Origin: Dicaeum eximium
Lineage: Eukaryota; Chordata; Aves; Passeriformes; Dicaeidae
Assembly: GCA_013396995.1 (NCBI GenBank)
Contig: VWZP01002662.1
Span: forward strand, 62,001 to 126,000
Reading direction: 5' to 3'
DNA: 64,000 nucleotides
The first letter of the stretch is position 1, and each line of letters begins with the position of its first letter. The notes under the pieces were generated by a model. That model was not told where the DNA came from. It saw only the letters and a list, made by a program, of their open reading frames with translations, and made no database searches. The translations under genes and the position numbers were made by a program. Positions 14,374-25,702 of this stretch are shown here, piece by piece.

Positions 14374-14465
14374 CAAAAAGAGTAAGAAGACTGTATGCAT
14401 TGGGATTTTTATTTATTGGTTCAGGGTTGTTTTTTGGTTTTTTTTTTTTATCTCCATTCTTTTAA

Positions 14466-14525
14466 TTTCCATCACCTCTCCTATGAAGACAGATTCAGAG
14501 TCTTGGGGTTGTTCAGCCTGATTCT
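14466..14525 (+). mobile_element. CR1 fragment, late ORF2 region
   Basis: CTCCTATGAAGACAG followed by TTGGGGTTGTTCAGCCTG is the characteristic CR1 segment found near the end of ORF2, a few hundred bases before the 3' terminus. Only about 50 bases are preserved. It lies downstream of the 14326-14373 tail in the same orientation, so the two belong to separate insertions or to a rearranged one. Confidence 0.65.
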
Positions 14526-16817
14526 AATTTCAGATTCAGCAAGACTGCAATTTCCACCCTCAGTGAGAAATCTGAGACTCTGCTTATTCTCAAGTGTAGC
14601 AGAAGTGAAATGGGAGACAAGGTTCTTCAGAGAGATGTTTACTGTAGGAACCTGACTATGCGGAAACATCTCTGTAAATTATCATGAAACAGGCAAAACA
14701 GTGCTGGGCAACAAAGCCACATGCTGCAGCTCAGAATTAACTAAAAACAAGTTTTGTCTGCAACACAACAAATTATCAGCAAGACAGATGGCCAAAAAGA
14801 GGAAAACCAGAATTGTTTCCTCTGGGACTGGATTTCTGAAAATAAACACTCAGTCTTGTCCCAACTCTGTCACAGAAAATAGAATTCAATAGCATGGAGG
14901 AAACTGGAGAATCATACAATAGCAATGCAGTATTTATAAGTGTAGCAATATGAGGGAGGGGAGCAATAGTGACAATTGTTCTTTAAGTCTGTGCTGAAAG
15001 CAGACTGAGAGGAAGTTTGGTCTGCCAGAGAGGCAAGAGTCTGGGTGCAGGGAGGCCTTGGCCTCTCTGGCTGTCCTGTTTACTCCTCCTGTCTGAACCA
15101 GACATTGAATCCCCCTGTTTATGCATTGCTTCCCAAGCCATGCCTCTGCCTGGGAGGAAGAAATGATCAAGGTTTTCATCACATTTTAAACAAGAAGAGA
15201 GCTGGCAAAGAGTTTTTCAAAGCTGGCATAGTGATGTAATGAATAGGTCCAAGAGACCACTCTGTGGTGATGGTGGAGGTCACAACTATCAAAGAATAGG
15301 GAACACCTGTCACTTTCATTTTAAATGCTTATTTTTAGCTTATTTTTAAAGAATTCTATGATTTTGTTAAAAGGATTTGATTTGTTTTGTCACCAGATTT
15401 CCCAGAAGGTCTCTGTGTTAAGTTCCGCAGGCTTATACAGTGAAACTTGGACCATGTTGAATGAGGGTGCCTCCAAATGAAAAGAACATTTTGTTAGCAT
15501 AGATGAAATGGCTGTTCTGGGAAAGTCTTCAGCCAAGGAATTTTGAGTGTGCCTAATTGGAATGGATGGAATTGCCCAAAAGACTACTTAGGTCCCCAGA
15601 TATTTTGGAGAAGTTTCTGGGCCTTTCCATGTAGAAACAAGTTCATCTGTGAAAGTTGAGATGAAAATATTTTCTTAGGAACAGAGTTTAGACACATACG
15701 GGTCCCTAAAACTCTGATCCCAGAGATAAAAATCTGGCTACAAAATTCTAGTGCATACTGAGGCTTCTTCATTGTTCCCAATGCAAATTCTGATGCTAAT
15801 AAAAGCCATTTAGCTTTGTGGAGCAATTATTTAGCTCCTTAATAAATTACTTGTCAAAAGAAGAGATTTGGTCAGAGTACCAGTCTGCCTTACATACCCT
15901 ACAGCTGGGGGCAAGATCTGCAGACTAAATAGCTCACAACAAGCCACATGCTGCAGCATAACCTGGTCTTATCCTCCATGCTAAACCTGGATGAGGAAAA
16001 AGCAAAGGAACTGGATACCACAACTGCTTATTATCTAAAAAGTGTCCTCTAGCAGGGAAATTCTCAGCTGGAGCTCAGTGGAGGTGTAAGTGGGACAGGA
16101 CTGCTCAGCCACACAGCCACCACCAAATCTCACAACCAGGAGCACACGATCTGCACTTCACTGAGAAAAGGGATGGTCAGCCCTGCTGGTGTGTGAGCTA
16201 AAATAATGTGACCATCATGATTCTGGTCACCAACAGTACACATTTGTGCCTGCTTTGTGCAAGTTCCAGACACCACTGACCCTCAACAACATAAGTACAT
16301 CATGAAAATGAGAAATAAATTACCAGCTGTTTGCTTCTTCCTTTACAAATGATACTTAGATGAATTTATGAAAAAGACTGTCACTTGCAGTGCTATTCAC
16401 TTACTTCAAATACTGTGGACAGGAAGTGAGCATTTGCACTGCTTTTATTTCACATATAAAGGATGACCTTCACCTCACCTCCCTGTGGGGGTGAGGAGAA
16501 GACCAACACCTCCCTGGTGCTTGGCTTCTGTGTCCAACCTGCTACTGCAGATGGTCACACTCCTGTGTCTGCCCTGTCACACTCACACAAATCACCTCAC
16601 CTGCTTTAGGTCACAACTCTGAGCTGCCAGACAGAGGGACAAACACCCTTCTCCTGTTACAATATCTCCTTCCCCAGAGGAAGAGCCCTGGGGCCATGCC
16701 AGAGCTTGGGGAAAGCAGAGGTGGGGTTAGTTGTTTCCTCTGCTCCCTGTGTCCTGCAACTTAACCAAGTATCCCTATTTCCTGGCAGCACAGAGAGGTC
16801 TGGACTGCATCATGATT
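14526..16817. other. unique DNA, no gene recognised
   Basis: I see no gene. Frames up to 82 codons occur on both strands (for example minus 14934-15182 and minus 15584-15826), none with a recognisable domain. Confidence 0.55.
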
Positions 16818-16836
16818 AAAAAAAAAAAAAAAAAAA
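16818..16836 (+). repeat. poly(A) run, 19 bases
   Basis: An uninterrupted run of 19 A. No CR1, SINE or processed-gene body is recognisable immediately upstream and no target-site duplication was evident, so it is recorded only as a homopolymer. Confidence 0.95.
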
Positions 16837-18227
16837 TTGACTGTTCGATTTAGTGATAAATAACATTTAGAATACTTAAAAATATGAGCTGGTGAAATAT
16901 TAGAATTCATTTAAATCCCAAGAGACTTTAGGGGAAGCAAGTTCTGTACACTTCCTTGTAGTTGCTATAAACACCTCAAGGCTCCTCAGGTCCTGGGCAA
17001 GGCGAAGGGAAGCACATACCTTTCTCACAAATGTACATTCCTTGGTTCACCATGCAGTGGAACACCCTTCCTGCCAAAGGGTGTTTTCAGCACTACTTGG
17101 AATTTATCCCATGCTTTTAATCTGACCATAAACAACAGCATTGCATTTGTCTCTCTCATCTCTGAATGTTGTTTATACTCACTTGGATGTAGTGAAGGCT
17201 GGCTAGTCCATCTGGATTCCTTCCCCTGCTGCTTTTCCAGGGTAATTAATAAACCCTATCCTGTTTACTGATCCCAGTAGGAACCCCCAGAAACAGGGAA
17301 TTTTGATTATTCACATCAGTTGTTTTGAATTCAGTGAAGCTGGAAAAAAAAAATGTTACCTGCACTGCCAATACTTTCTAAAGAGGTATGAAATGACAGT
17401 GGCTCTCAAGGGGAGTCAGGACCCTGTCTCTCTTAATTCAGTGAGGCCAATATAGCAGAAAGATGCACCCACAGCATTTAACAGTATTTATGATCCTGGA
17501 GAGAGCTTGGATCACGTCTGGGCATTTCCAACCATGTGTTCAAAGCTCTCACCAATCCAACAGAAGTATTTTCATCTAAATATTTGAAAGGTCTTTGCAT
17601 ACAGTGAGCTAAGCAGTTGTAAAAACCTGGGCACTTGTCTTGGAGCACTTGGTAAAAGCATGCAAGGGCCTTTTCTAACAAGAAGCCTGTATGAATACCT
17701 GTGTACATATAAATGCATGTGCCAGGAACTGCTGCAAAGACAAAAATTATGATACTTCTGAGTTTTATTTAGAACTTTGTAAATAGAAGCAGAAATCAGA
17801 GCATGAACCACTGTATTTGGCTAAAAACCTGTCACACATGAGAGTGGTTTTTGAGGCATGCCTGTCTCTACTTACTTTTATAGAGAAGGTGCCCTGCAAA
17901 GTATTTTTCTTGGCTAGAGTCTATGAAAAATTAAATGTAGTTTTCTAAGCAAAAGGTGGCAGGACAGAGGGCTGGTTATTCTCCTAATTTCCTGGGAGAA
18001 ATTCCTAGGCAGAGCTCTTTGTCCAGTTTTAGTGAGAATGGCCAGACTACTGGGTATTTTTATGTGTCAGAAACTAATCCTAGCACAGTTTATACATACT
18101 AAAGGACTGTCACAAAGAGTACTACAAGCTAATTAATCCCATCAGTCTTTCTAAAAGAGGCTGCCATGATACATCCAGACCCTCCAGTCATATCTGTGCT
18201 GCACATTGTGGAGATAATGTCAGGCAC
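16837..18227. other. unique DNA, no gene recognised
   Basis: This stretch has no supportable gene. Two overlapping minus-strand frames (17478-17708 and 17572-17811) are short and unrecognised. Confidence 0.55.
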
Positions 18228-18265
18228 AAGCCACATAATTCTGTGGCTTTTGGAAGCCACAGAAT
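18228..18265. repeat. perfect hairpin with a competing arm
   Basis: ATTCTGTGGCTT (18238-18249) and AAGCCACAGAAT (18254-18265) form an exact 12-bp inverted repeat around a 4-base loop TTGG. A further copy of AAGCCACA at 18228-18235 could pair with the same TGTGGCTT arm, giving an alternative 8-bp stem. Immediately downstream the word GCTTTTGGAAA occurs twice more. No promoter or terminator context is evident. Confidence 0.9.
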
Positions 18266-18369
18266 GGCTTTTGGAAACAGCTTTTGGAAATTTATCTATA
18301 ATATCCCTCAATCTAGTACAGCAGCATGACACTTATTAAATCTGATTGTTATTGTCAAAGAAACCTGAG

Positions 18370-18560
18370 AGATCATGGTAGGGTGAAGTGCTTTCCCACC
18401 CACTGTCCATTGGGGAGGACCAGTGTTTCTCTACGTCTCAGGGGTCACTAATTGTTGCTGTTGGAGTCCCACTGGGGTGAATCAAGACTCTTGACTCCAA
18501 TATCAGAAGGCTTATATTATTTGTTAAAATGACTCTATTGTTCAGAAGGATTTGGGCTAT
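18370..18560. mobile_element. possible endogenous-retrovirus LTR fragment
   Basis: The segment around GGGGTCACTAATTGTTG and the nearby GAATCAAGACTCTTGACTCC, followed by ATATCAGAAGGCTTATATTA, resembles solo-LTR sequence I associate with songbird endogenous retroviruses. No terminal TG...CA pair, target-site duplication, primer-binding site or retroviral gene could be seen, so the ends are approximate and the orientation is undetermined. Confidence 0.35.
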
Positions 18561-21531
18561 TTCTGCTCAGGTACAGAGCTGGCATCTTGCTTCTTCAACT
18601 CCCTACCCCAAACTCTGCTAGAATGCCAGAAAATGTTTACAAAGTCAGAGAGACAGCAATTCTTTACATCATAGGTTGAGAAAAGAAAACCACATCTCCC
18701 ATACTGGGAGACAGAGCAAAGGAATGCATTTTGTCTTTGAAACACTCACACAAAGATCTGAAATCTGCAGAGAAAAAATAAATGTCCTATGGAAGAAAAA
18801 ACTCAGCAAGTTTGCATTTAAGAAACTTATAAAATGTCCAGTGACAGACCAGATAGAAGTCACATTGCTTCCTGAAGAGCTGGAAACTGCACCCCTTCCT
18901 GGGCTAATCTCTACTAGACCACCAACATCCCCTGGGAGCACAGCTGCCTGTGTGTCAGACTCACCTCTGCTTACACAGCTTTACACTCTTGGTTCTGTAG
19001 CAATTAAGGCAAAAGGAGAAGCTTCAGATTTGGGGGCCCATTTACACAGTCTAGTTAGGAGTCTGCTCTGGGGTCAACAACATGGGGCTTCATCACAAGT
19101 CCCTTCTTTAGAGCCAATTATGTGGTAAGTCTTCTGCAAACAACAAGGCAGCAAAAACCTGCCTTGGATCCAGGCAAACACAGAATGGCTTCTTGTTCTC
19201 CTTTGAAATGGAAAATTTAAACACAGATGTTTAGATAGACAATCCTCTAGCAGCTTCTTGCTTGCTGCTCACTTTCACATAAGCCTTTTATAATTTAAAA
19301 CATGTTTGAGGCTTCTAATTACTCAGGAATGCTTTCCATTACAGCTGTCCTGAAGCTCTGTCCCTGTGAACATCCTCAGTAACCCTGTGTGGGCTGTGGT
19401 TCTTATTCCTCCTGTTCTCTTTCTCTGTTACAGGCTTTTCTTCATAGTCTGAATATGCACACTGCAGAAATGGTCTTTTGCTTTCCAAAATGCACCCTAT
19501 GTAGTACAGGTCTCATGACCTGAGGAGGGATCTCAAACTAAGACCTTGAGAACCATAACTGCAGGGTGCTTTCCAGCCCAGGCAGATACTTCTCAGTGTC
19601 AAAATGATCAGCACAAAACACCCACATCATGTGAAAAAAAGTAATAAAGGATAAAGTTTGGGTGGAATTTTTTTAGATTTGTCCACGAAGACAATACAAC
19701 ATTTAGCAAAAAACTTTTTTTCAAGTGTCTGCTCTAAATATTGATTGCTGGCATTATAAATAAAAATAAAACCAACCTCAAAACAATTAGAAATAGATTG
19801 AAGTAAAAATATTTACATGCCTTGGGTATAGTTATTTTCCACCAGTGCCTATAGCAGATACATTCATGGGGACAGATTTATTTAGATGTATATAGTAAGG
19901 TTATAGACATACAGAGATCAGTTTAAGAAATCCTAAAACTGCTTGAGTTCAGAATAATTTCTACACATTAACTGTTCTTATTTTATTTGTAAGCTCAGAC
20001 CATCAGCCAGTGCTATGGACAGAATAAAGGGCAAGGCTGACTTTGGATTTGGAGCTGCATACCACTTTTCCTGCTCCTGTGTGCATCCCCTGCTCTGGCT
20101 GCTCCCCAGTGCTTATGAGATACAGCAGCTCCATCCCTTTCTCACAGATGCAGAGCAGCTTACATGGGAGTATATCAAAGTATTTTAAAAAACTCACACA
20201 TGCAGAGTTGGCCAAGAACCATCTCCAGTTTTCAGCAGCATGACAGAGGAGTTAGAAAATTTCAGTTGTAGAATACCAAATCTGCCCTTTTGACCAACCA
20301 TATCTGAAATAAAACAAGATTAAGCTGCAACTAAATTTTTATTTAGTTCCAACAGCCCTGGGGAAAAGTATTCTGCTTGGATGGAAACCCTAAGTGTGGG
20401 AGCATGGATCAGTAAAACAAACTGGGTAAGGGAGTAGGGAGGAGATAACTCTTGGAAAGGCGAATGGAAAAAAACCAGAGACTTTTCAGTATTTTGTAGG
20501 TATTTTCTTCTCTCCTGGGCAAGGCACCCCCCTAGCTTGGTGCAAAGTGGTGCCGAAGTTGGGAGCACCATTTCCCTGGATTTCTCATTTTGTCAGGGTG
20601 GGAAGTAGATAAGGTTGGTGCAGAACTTCTCAGCAAGAAGCAACACGGAGGCAAAGCTCTGAACCTACAGGAAACATGAAGGGCCTGCAGTTAGAGGCCT
20701 TCATCCCTGCCATCAAGAGCTGTGACTCTTCAAAGGAAGGTATAAAATATGTATATGACATATACATGGGCACCACTTGTGTACTTAACTCAAATAAAAG
20801 TACACCTCAGCCTACTGGGCAAACAAACACAAAGACTAGGAAAGCAAAATAATAATTTAATTTCTTTAAAAGCACAAAAGTCAAATAAGAAATCCTAGTT
20901 TGGGGGGGAATACTTGGCAAAAGGAAAGATGTATTTCCATTCTGAATATCCTTACTAAGACAGGGACAGTTTTGTAGAAAGGTGATTTTCATGGTCAGCA
21001 AAGGCACACATGGAAATGCAGCTACAGTGGTAAAAGTGTTTTTTCTTTAAGAACTTCATTTATTCAACCAAAGTGGTATCAAGAAAAATAATCAGTCTAA
21101 TATGTTCTTTTGCTTCTATGAAGCAATGCCACAGTAAGAGGAATTAGTAGCACAGACACACCAACCAGCTTTTTTTTTCTGTATCAGGCACACAGTTTTA
21201 GATATAACACACATTTCCTTTTAGCTGCAAAGCATTTACAGTTTGCTCTTAATCAGATTTTCCTTCAAAGAAAGAAATGAGTAAGTAGCAGACAAAAGTT
21301 CATGAACTCAAATGAGTGGTGCAAATCTCTTAGTTAAAAATCATTTGAACTTTTCTGAACTTCCAGATCTGAAGTGTAATTTGATTTACACTGTATGATT
21401 TATAGTGCTGCTGAGTGCAGCTGTGACACCGACACAGACCAGAGCCACACAAAGTGCTATTTGGGGGAGCAGAAATAGTTTTATAGGAAGTGTGATAAAT
21501 AAAGCTTTGCCTTAAGGTTTTAGTTGGAAGA
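18561..21531. other. unique DNA, no gene recognised
   Basis: I recognise no gene. The longest frame is 150 codons on the plus strand at 18676-19128. It has mixed composition and no recognisable domain, and it overlaps an antisense frame at 18669-18941. A minus-strand AATAAA signal lies at 21059-21064, about 470 bases beyond the stop codon of the candidate exon at 21532; such hexamers are common by chance in DNA of this composition. Confidence 0.5.
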
Positions 21532-21766
21532 TCATTTACTGTCTATTCGCGACATTTTCCCGTTCAGATGATTAAATGCATATTGGTCAAACCCCAAAGG
21601 ACAGAGAATCATTGCCTTGGCCAGTTCTACACTGGAGTTGACCTCAGTGCTGTACAAGTAGTTCTCAAAGGAGTCTGAAATTTGCATGTCAAAGTCTTTT
21701 GCTTTGCACTCCACTTTACAAAAAGCCATGCACGTGTCCAGCGCCCAAACACACCAGATTTTAATA
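21532..21766 (-). CDS. candidate last coding exon, unknown product
   Basis: On the minus strand an open frame ends at a TGA (21532-21534) and stays open upstream to 21840, where an in-frame TGA precedes it: about 102 codons, of which 65 follow the first ATG. The 5' limit given here is an acceptor-like site, a pyrimidine-rich stretch ending CTGCTACTAG, with the exon starting at 21766. The translation has soluble-protein character, a Cys-rich start (spacing C-x7-C-x3-C-x3-C, from the Cys in WCVW to the Cys in VEC) and the C-terminal end MSRIDSK. Five CpGs fall within about 200 bases, more than in neighbouring DNA, which would suit constrained coding sequence. I do not recognise the family; it is not a match to any peptide hormone or enzyme I considered. 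It could equally be a chance frame. No upstream exon was identified. Confidence 0.22.
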
Positions 21767-21840
21767 CTAGTAGCAGATAGGAAACAACTTCTTTCAAAAA
21801 GAGTTGTAACAGCTTTAGTTATTAGTGCATCATGTTTATC

Positions 21841-23037
21841 TCATACTGGAATTTCTGAAAATCAGTATTTTAAGATAAATGATAGATTGAAAATAGAAGA
21901 ATTAGCTCAACTATGCAGAAAGAATATCCTTGTCCTCAGGCTCATCTCCAGCATATCAACTACTATCAACTTTAAATTTCTTTTCCAAGTTTTTGATGGA
22001 AATATTAAAATATTAATGATTTCTTAGCTGTTATTTGCTTGTAGCGTGATAAATTATTTCAATGGAATTCCGTGTCAGTCTTCCACTTTGATACATGCAA
22101 ATTGATTTTATTTTAAGTTAAATTATGCAGTGGAAACCCATTCTTCTTATTGCTTATGAGGGTGGAAAGGAAGAGAAGATTTGTTCAAGTGAACTTGAGG
22201 AGTGTCAGTACCTACCCTTCCCATGGCAAGCATGCAAGGGAGTGCTATGGCAGATTATCCTTACCATTGCTTTTGGAGCAAACTGCTGCAGAGTTCAAGT
22301 GGCTCACCTTGTGAGAACAAAGCAGAGAAGCCTTGGAATGCTACCCCAGACAGAGTCACAGCAAGACACCACTCTATCCTTCCATGCATTGTTGTTGCCT
22401 TCTTTTAAAAATAGCTACTGAGACTGTTCTGCAAAATGGATACAGCTGCATCCACAGCAAAGAGCAGAGCTCAGGTATAGCCCACTAATGCTCAGCTCCC
22501 AGTGACACAGCCTGAGCAAAAGTAATCTCAGAAGGACAAATCACTTTCAATAAAAAAGCAACTGAAATAAGTAAAAATCACTTATTTTACCAAGAAGCCA
22601 GGATGTAATAAAATACCATACCCATCACAAAGTACTTCACTGATAATCTACAACAACAAAAAGGTAACACTATAGAGGGAGCCAAAATCATCATATCAAT
22701 TCATAAGACTTCACCCTCTGCTTTTGCTCTGGTTTGCCATATAGAAAACACTGAGGTTTTACTATATGGAATAAACTCAAGGAATTTGGAGAGCATTGAG
22801 GAAAGCTCCAGACAATTTGCTACCAGCAACAGATGATGTACACTGTGAGGGTCAAATGTCAGAGAAATGAATGACATTTGCAAGTCTTGCACATTCATTT
22901 TAGAACATGGCAACTCCCCAGATAATCTAATTATTCCCTGTGGTTAAACTATATTTGCTTGAAAATACTTGCCCAAAGTACATACTTGGATTAATGCTTG
23001 TAGAGGAAGGCACAAGTAAGACTGAAATAATCTCACC
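21841..23037. other. unique DNA, no gene recognised
   Basis: If the exon at 21532 is real, its next upstream exon on the minus strand should lie here or further right. I found no convincing donor-exon pair. The 98-codon plus-strand frame at 22125-22421 is unrecognised and overlaps another plus-strand frame at 22202-22408. Confidence 0.5.
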
Positions 23038-23083
23038 AAAATCTGAGGGCACATTTAAACAAAATCTGAGGGCACATTTAAAC
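23038..23083. repeat. exact 23-bp tandem duplication
   Basis: Two identical 23-base units lie head to tail (23038-23060 and 23061-23083), each containing ATCTGAGGGCACATTTAAAC. With no differences between the copies, this looks like a recent duplication event. Confidence 0.95.
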
Positions 23084-24052
23084 AAAACCAACTCTCCATG
23101 GCTGGTGCCAAGATTTGGACTACATTATCTTAGATTAATCCAAGTGTTACAAATTCAAGCCTTGGAAAATAGAAATTCTGTTATTACAGTGCTGAATTGA
23201 TGGAAAACACAATGCAGCAACAAGTGCAGTCTGTGGGTGTAGAAGCTAATGAAGCTACTGAAGCACTGAAAACACACTTAATGGGTAAAAAATGTTTCTG
23301 ATTTAACTTTTGTTGATATGAGTAACAATGCTCTGCAGACAAACTCCCAAGTGCAGGGCATGAAATAATCTTTAGCGATTAAATTTAAATCTGACAATAA
23401 ATATTATAGGAATGTTTTTCTTGTTCATATGGGAAACTGTTGCCTGAAAAAGCTTGGTCATAAAGACTGCATGTTAGCAAATTAATACTGAACTGGGGGA
23501 AATAATGAGTCAGTCAGTGGGTAGGTATTCTATAGGGTTTAGTTTAATAGAAAGTACAGTGGATAACCAGAGCTAGTTTTCCAGTTAGCATAAGTAACAA
23601 GGGCTGCACCAGTCTGAATGAGACTGTTCTTATATTCATAGTCTTCTTCACCTGCTTATGTTATTCTAAAAATTGACACTAGATGTTCAAGAAATAAATA
23701 AATTTTATAAATTATCCATTTCATAGTCATTAAAATTTATCAGTTGAGAAGATTTTTTCTCATCAGAAGCACTGGAACAGCTTCTGAGCAAAATTCTTTG
23801 GCAGCATGAAAAAGACAAATCAAACAAAAACCTGAAGATGGGATCTATTTCAATTTAAACCAGCAAGGAAACAAAATATTTGGAGAAAAAGGGAAAAAAG
23901 ATTTTTTTCTCTGGGGACTAGTGAGAGGCACAAATTACAACTCTTTCTAATTTTGACTTCCCAGCTGTAACTACTCCAACTATTTTCTGACACCATAAAT
24001 TACACACAAGGTATGAATGCTTTGGCATTAAAATGACTGATCCAGATCAGAC
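23084..24052. other. unique DNA, no gene recognised
   Basis: I see no gene, RNA or transposon in this AT-rich stretch. Confidence 0.55.
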
Positions 24053-24116
24053 AGAATGATGGAATCATAGAGTGATTTGTGTTGGACCTTAAAGCACATC
24101 TCATTCATTTTCATTT
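24053..24116 (-). mobile_element. CR1 3'-end fragment
   Basis: GGAATCATAGAGTGATTTGT, then GTTGGACCTTAAAG and ATCTCATTCA, is the reverse complement of the CR1 3' terminus. Only about 60 bases remain; anything further into the element is no longer recognisable. Confidence 0.75.
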
Positions 24117-25469
24117 CTCAGGTTCTTCACTGAAAGATATTCCAACTTGTTGGTCCTTCGAAATCTTCTGCCTTAGAAAGGACTTTCTAGAACCATTTTT
24201 ATATTACAAATCCTCACTCCAGATGAAACCTGGCAGTGCTCTGAATTCCAAAAGTGGAAATGAAAGTTTATTATTAAATGTGGATGCACCTTCATGCAGC
24301 TGGATATCCTGCCTGGTGTCCTGTATACCCTGAAGCACTTCAACACCACTAAATCCCATCATTGCCAAAGGGTAGGAGCAGCTGGTGAGGGCCCAGGGAT
24401 ACAAAGAGAGCAGAGAATTTGGGCTACACTTCAGTGCAGCTGCAGAAGTGAAGGGGGGACACGTGACTGTTAGTATGCCACTATACAGAAAATACAACTC
24501 ATGAAAGAACCATAACTCCTAATAAACAGATCTACTTGGTGGGAAAGGCTCATAAAAGATAGATTTTGAGAAAATACACAGTTCTAAATCAAGCTTATTT
24601 TTCAGAGTGGCATTAAAGTGGTGGCTAACAACCACATGAAAAGATTTTTCTGTAGCACATTGTGAATATTAAATATTTATGGCTAATAGATGTGAAAGGT
24701 GTGTGTAGAGAAAAAAGCAAGAGAGAGTATGTGTGTTGATGTGGAGGAGAAAAATAGGTTTTTGTTTGTTGTTCATCTCTCAAATAATTTTAACCTATTT
24801 TCTGTATAGCATTAAAGTATGGGGAAGGGTATAGGCTTCCATTATTCACTGAAAAAGCAACAGTGACTTAAAAGCCAACACACAAAACCTTAATGGAAAA
24901 TACCCTCAAGTCCTGGTACACCAGTGGGTTTGAAAGCTTCAGCTCTTTCCTTATCTCAGACACAAAACTTGTTCCAGTGTGGGGCAGAACAGGGAACTGG
25001 AAGTCCAGGATAATTACTGAGGATTATTACTCAGTCCTGTACCAATGATCTCCCTCCTCCTAAAACATCTCAGGACAGCATACACATGAACAAAAGTACA
25101 GGGAGGATGTTAGAGTACTCACATTGTTTGATCCATTACATTCTCCCTTCCTCACCTCTCCAGCCACCACAGCAGCGATGCCCCAGGGTGCAGAGGGTGA
25201 GATCCCTATCAGGACAAGGCCAGGCTCTCACCCACTTTAAACTGCTTCTGAAGATCTTCATTACTGCAGCTGTTATAGCCAGCTCCCATAGTTACATATT
25301 GGCAGAAGGAGGCAGGGAATTGGAGAGGCCTTGTGACAGGAATTAGGCTTCATTTTTTGAAATGTCAGGTATTAAACACTCCTAATTTTCCTTCTCTTTG
25401 CCCTTGCTGGAAGACATCCTTCTCTTTCCCCCCAGCTGCAGACCCCTTTGAGCTATTTAAATTGTCAGG
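24117..25469. other. unique DNA, no gene recognised
   Basis: There is no supportable gene. The largest frames (plus 24079-24333 and minus 24204-24497) overlap on opposite strands and have no recognisable domain. Confidence 0.55.
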
Positions 25470-25702
25470 TAGGACAGATGCTTACAGAGGAAACAGTGTA
25501 CGAGAGGATGGGTATGGAAGAAGAACCAAAAGGTGGAAGAGTGGAAGCTAGAGGACAGATGGAATTTCAACAGAGGAGGTATCACAGTAGATAGTAGGAA
25601 GGAGGGAGAACAGAGCTAGAGGACATGGGATGGGGACAGGTTAGAAAAAGAATGGAGTACAGAGAAGAAAAACAAGACTGGCAGGAAAAGAAAGGGAAGC
25701 AG
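25470..25702 (+). repeat. purine-rich (GA) tract
   Basis: About 230 bases in which the plus strand is strongly biased to A and G, with many GGA, GAA and AGAG words and only scattered pyrimidines. It is too irregular to be a simple microsatellite. Strand-asymmetric purine tracts can adopt non-B structures, but no mirror symmetry was evident. Confidence 0.6.

Noticed and set aside
18676..19128. 150-codon plus-strand frame
   Set aside because: No domain, no splice or promoter context, and an antisense frame overlaps it.
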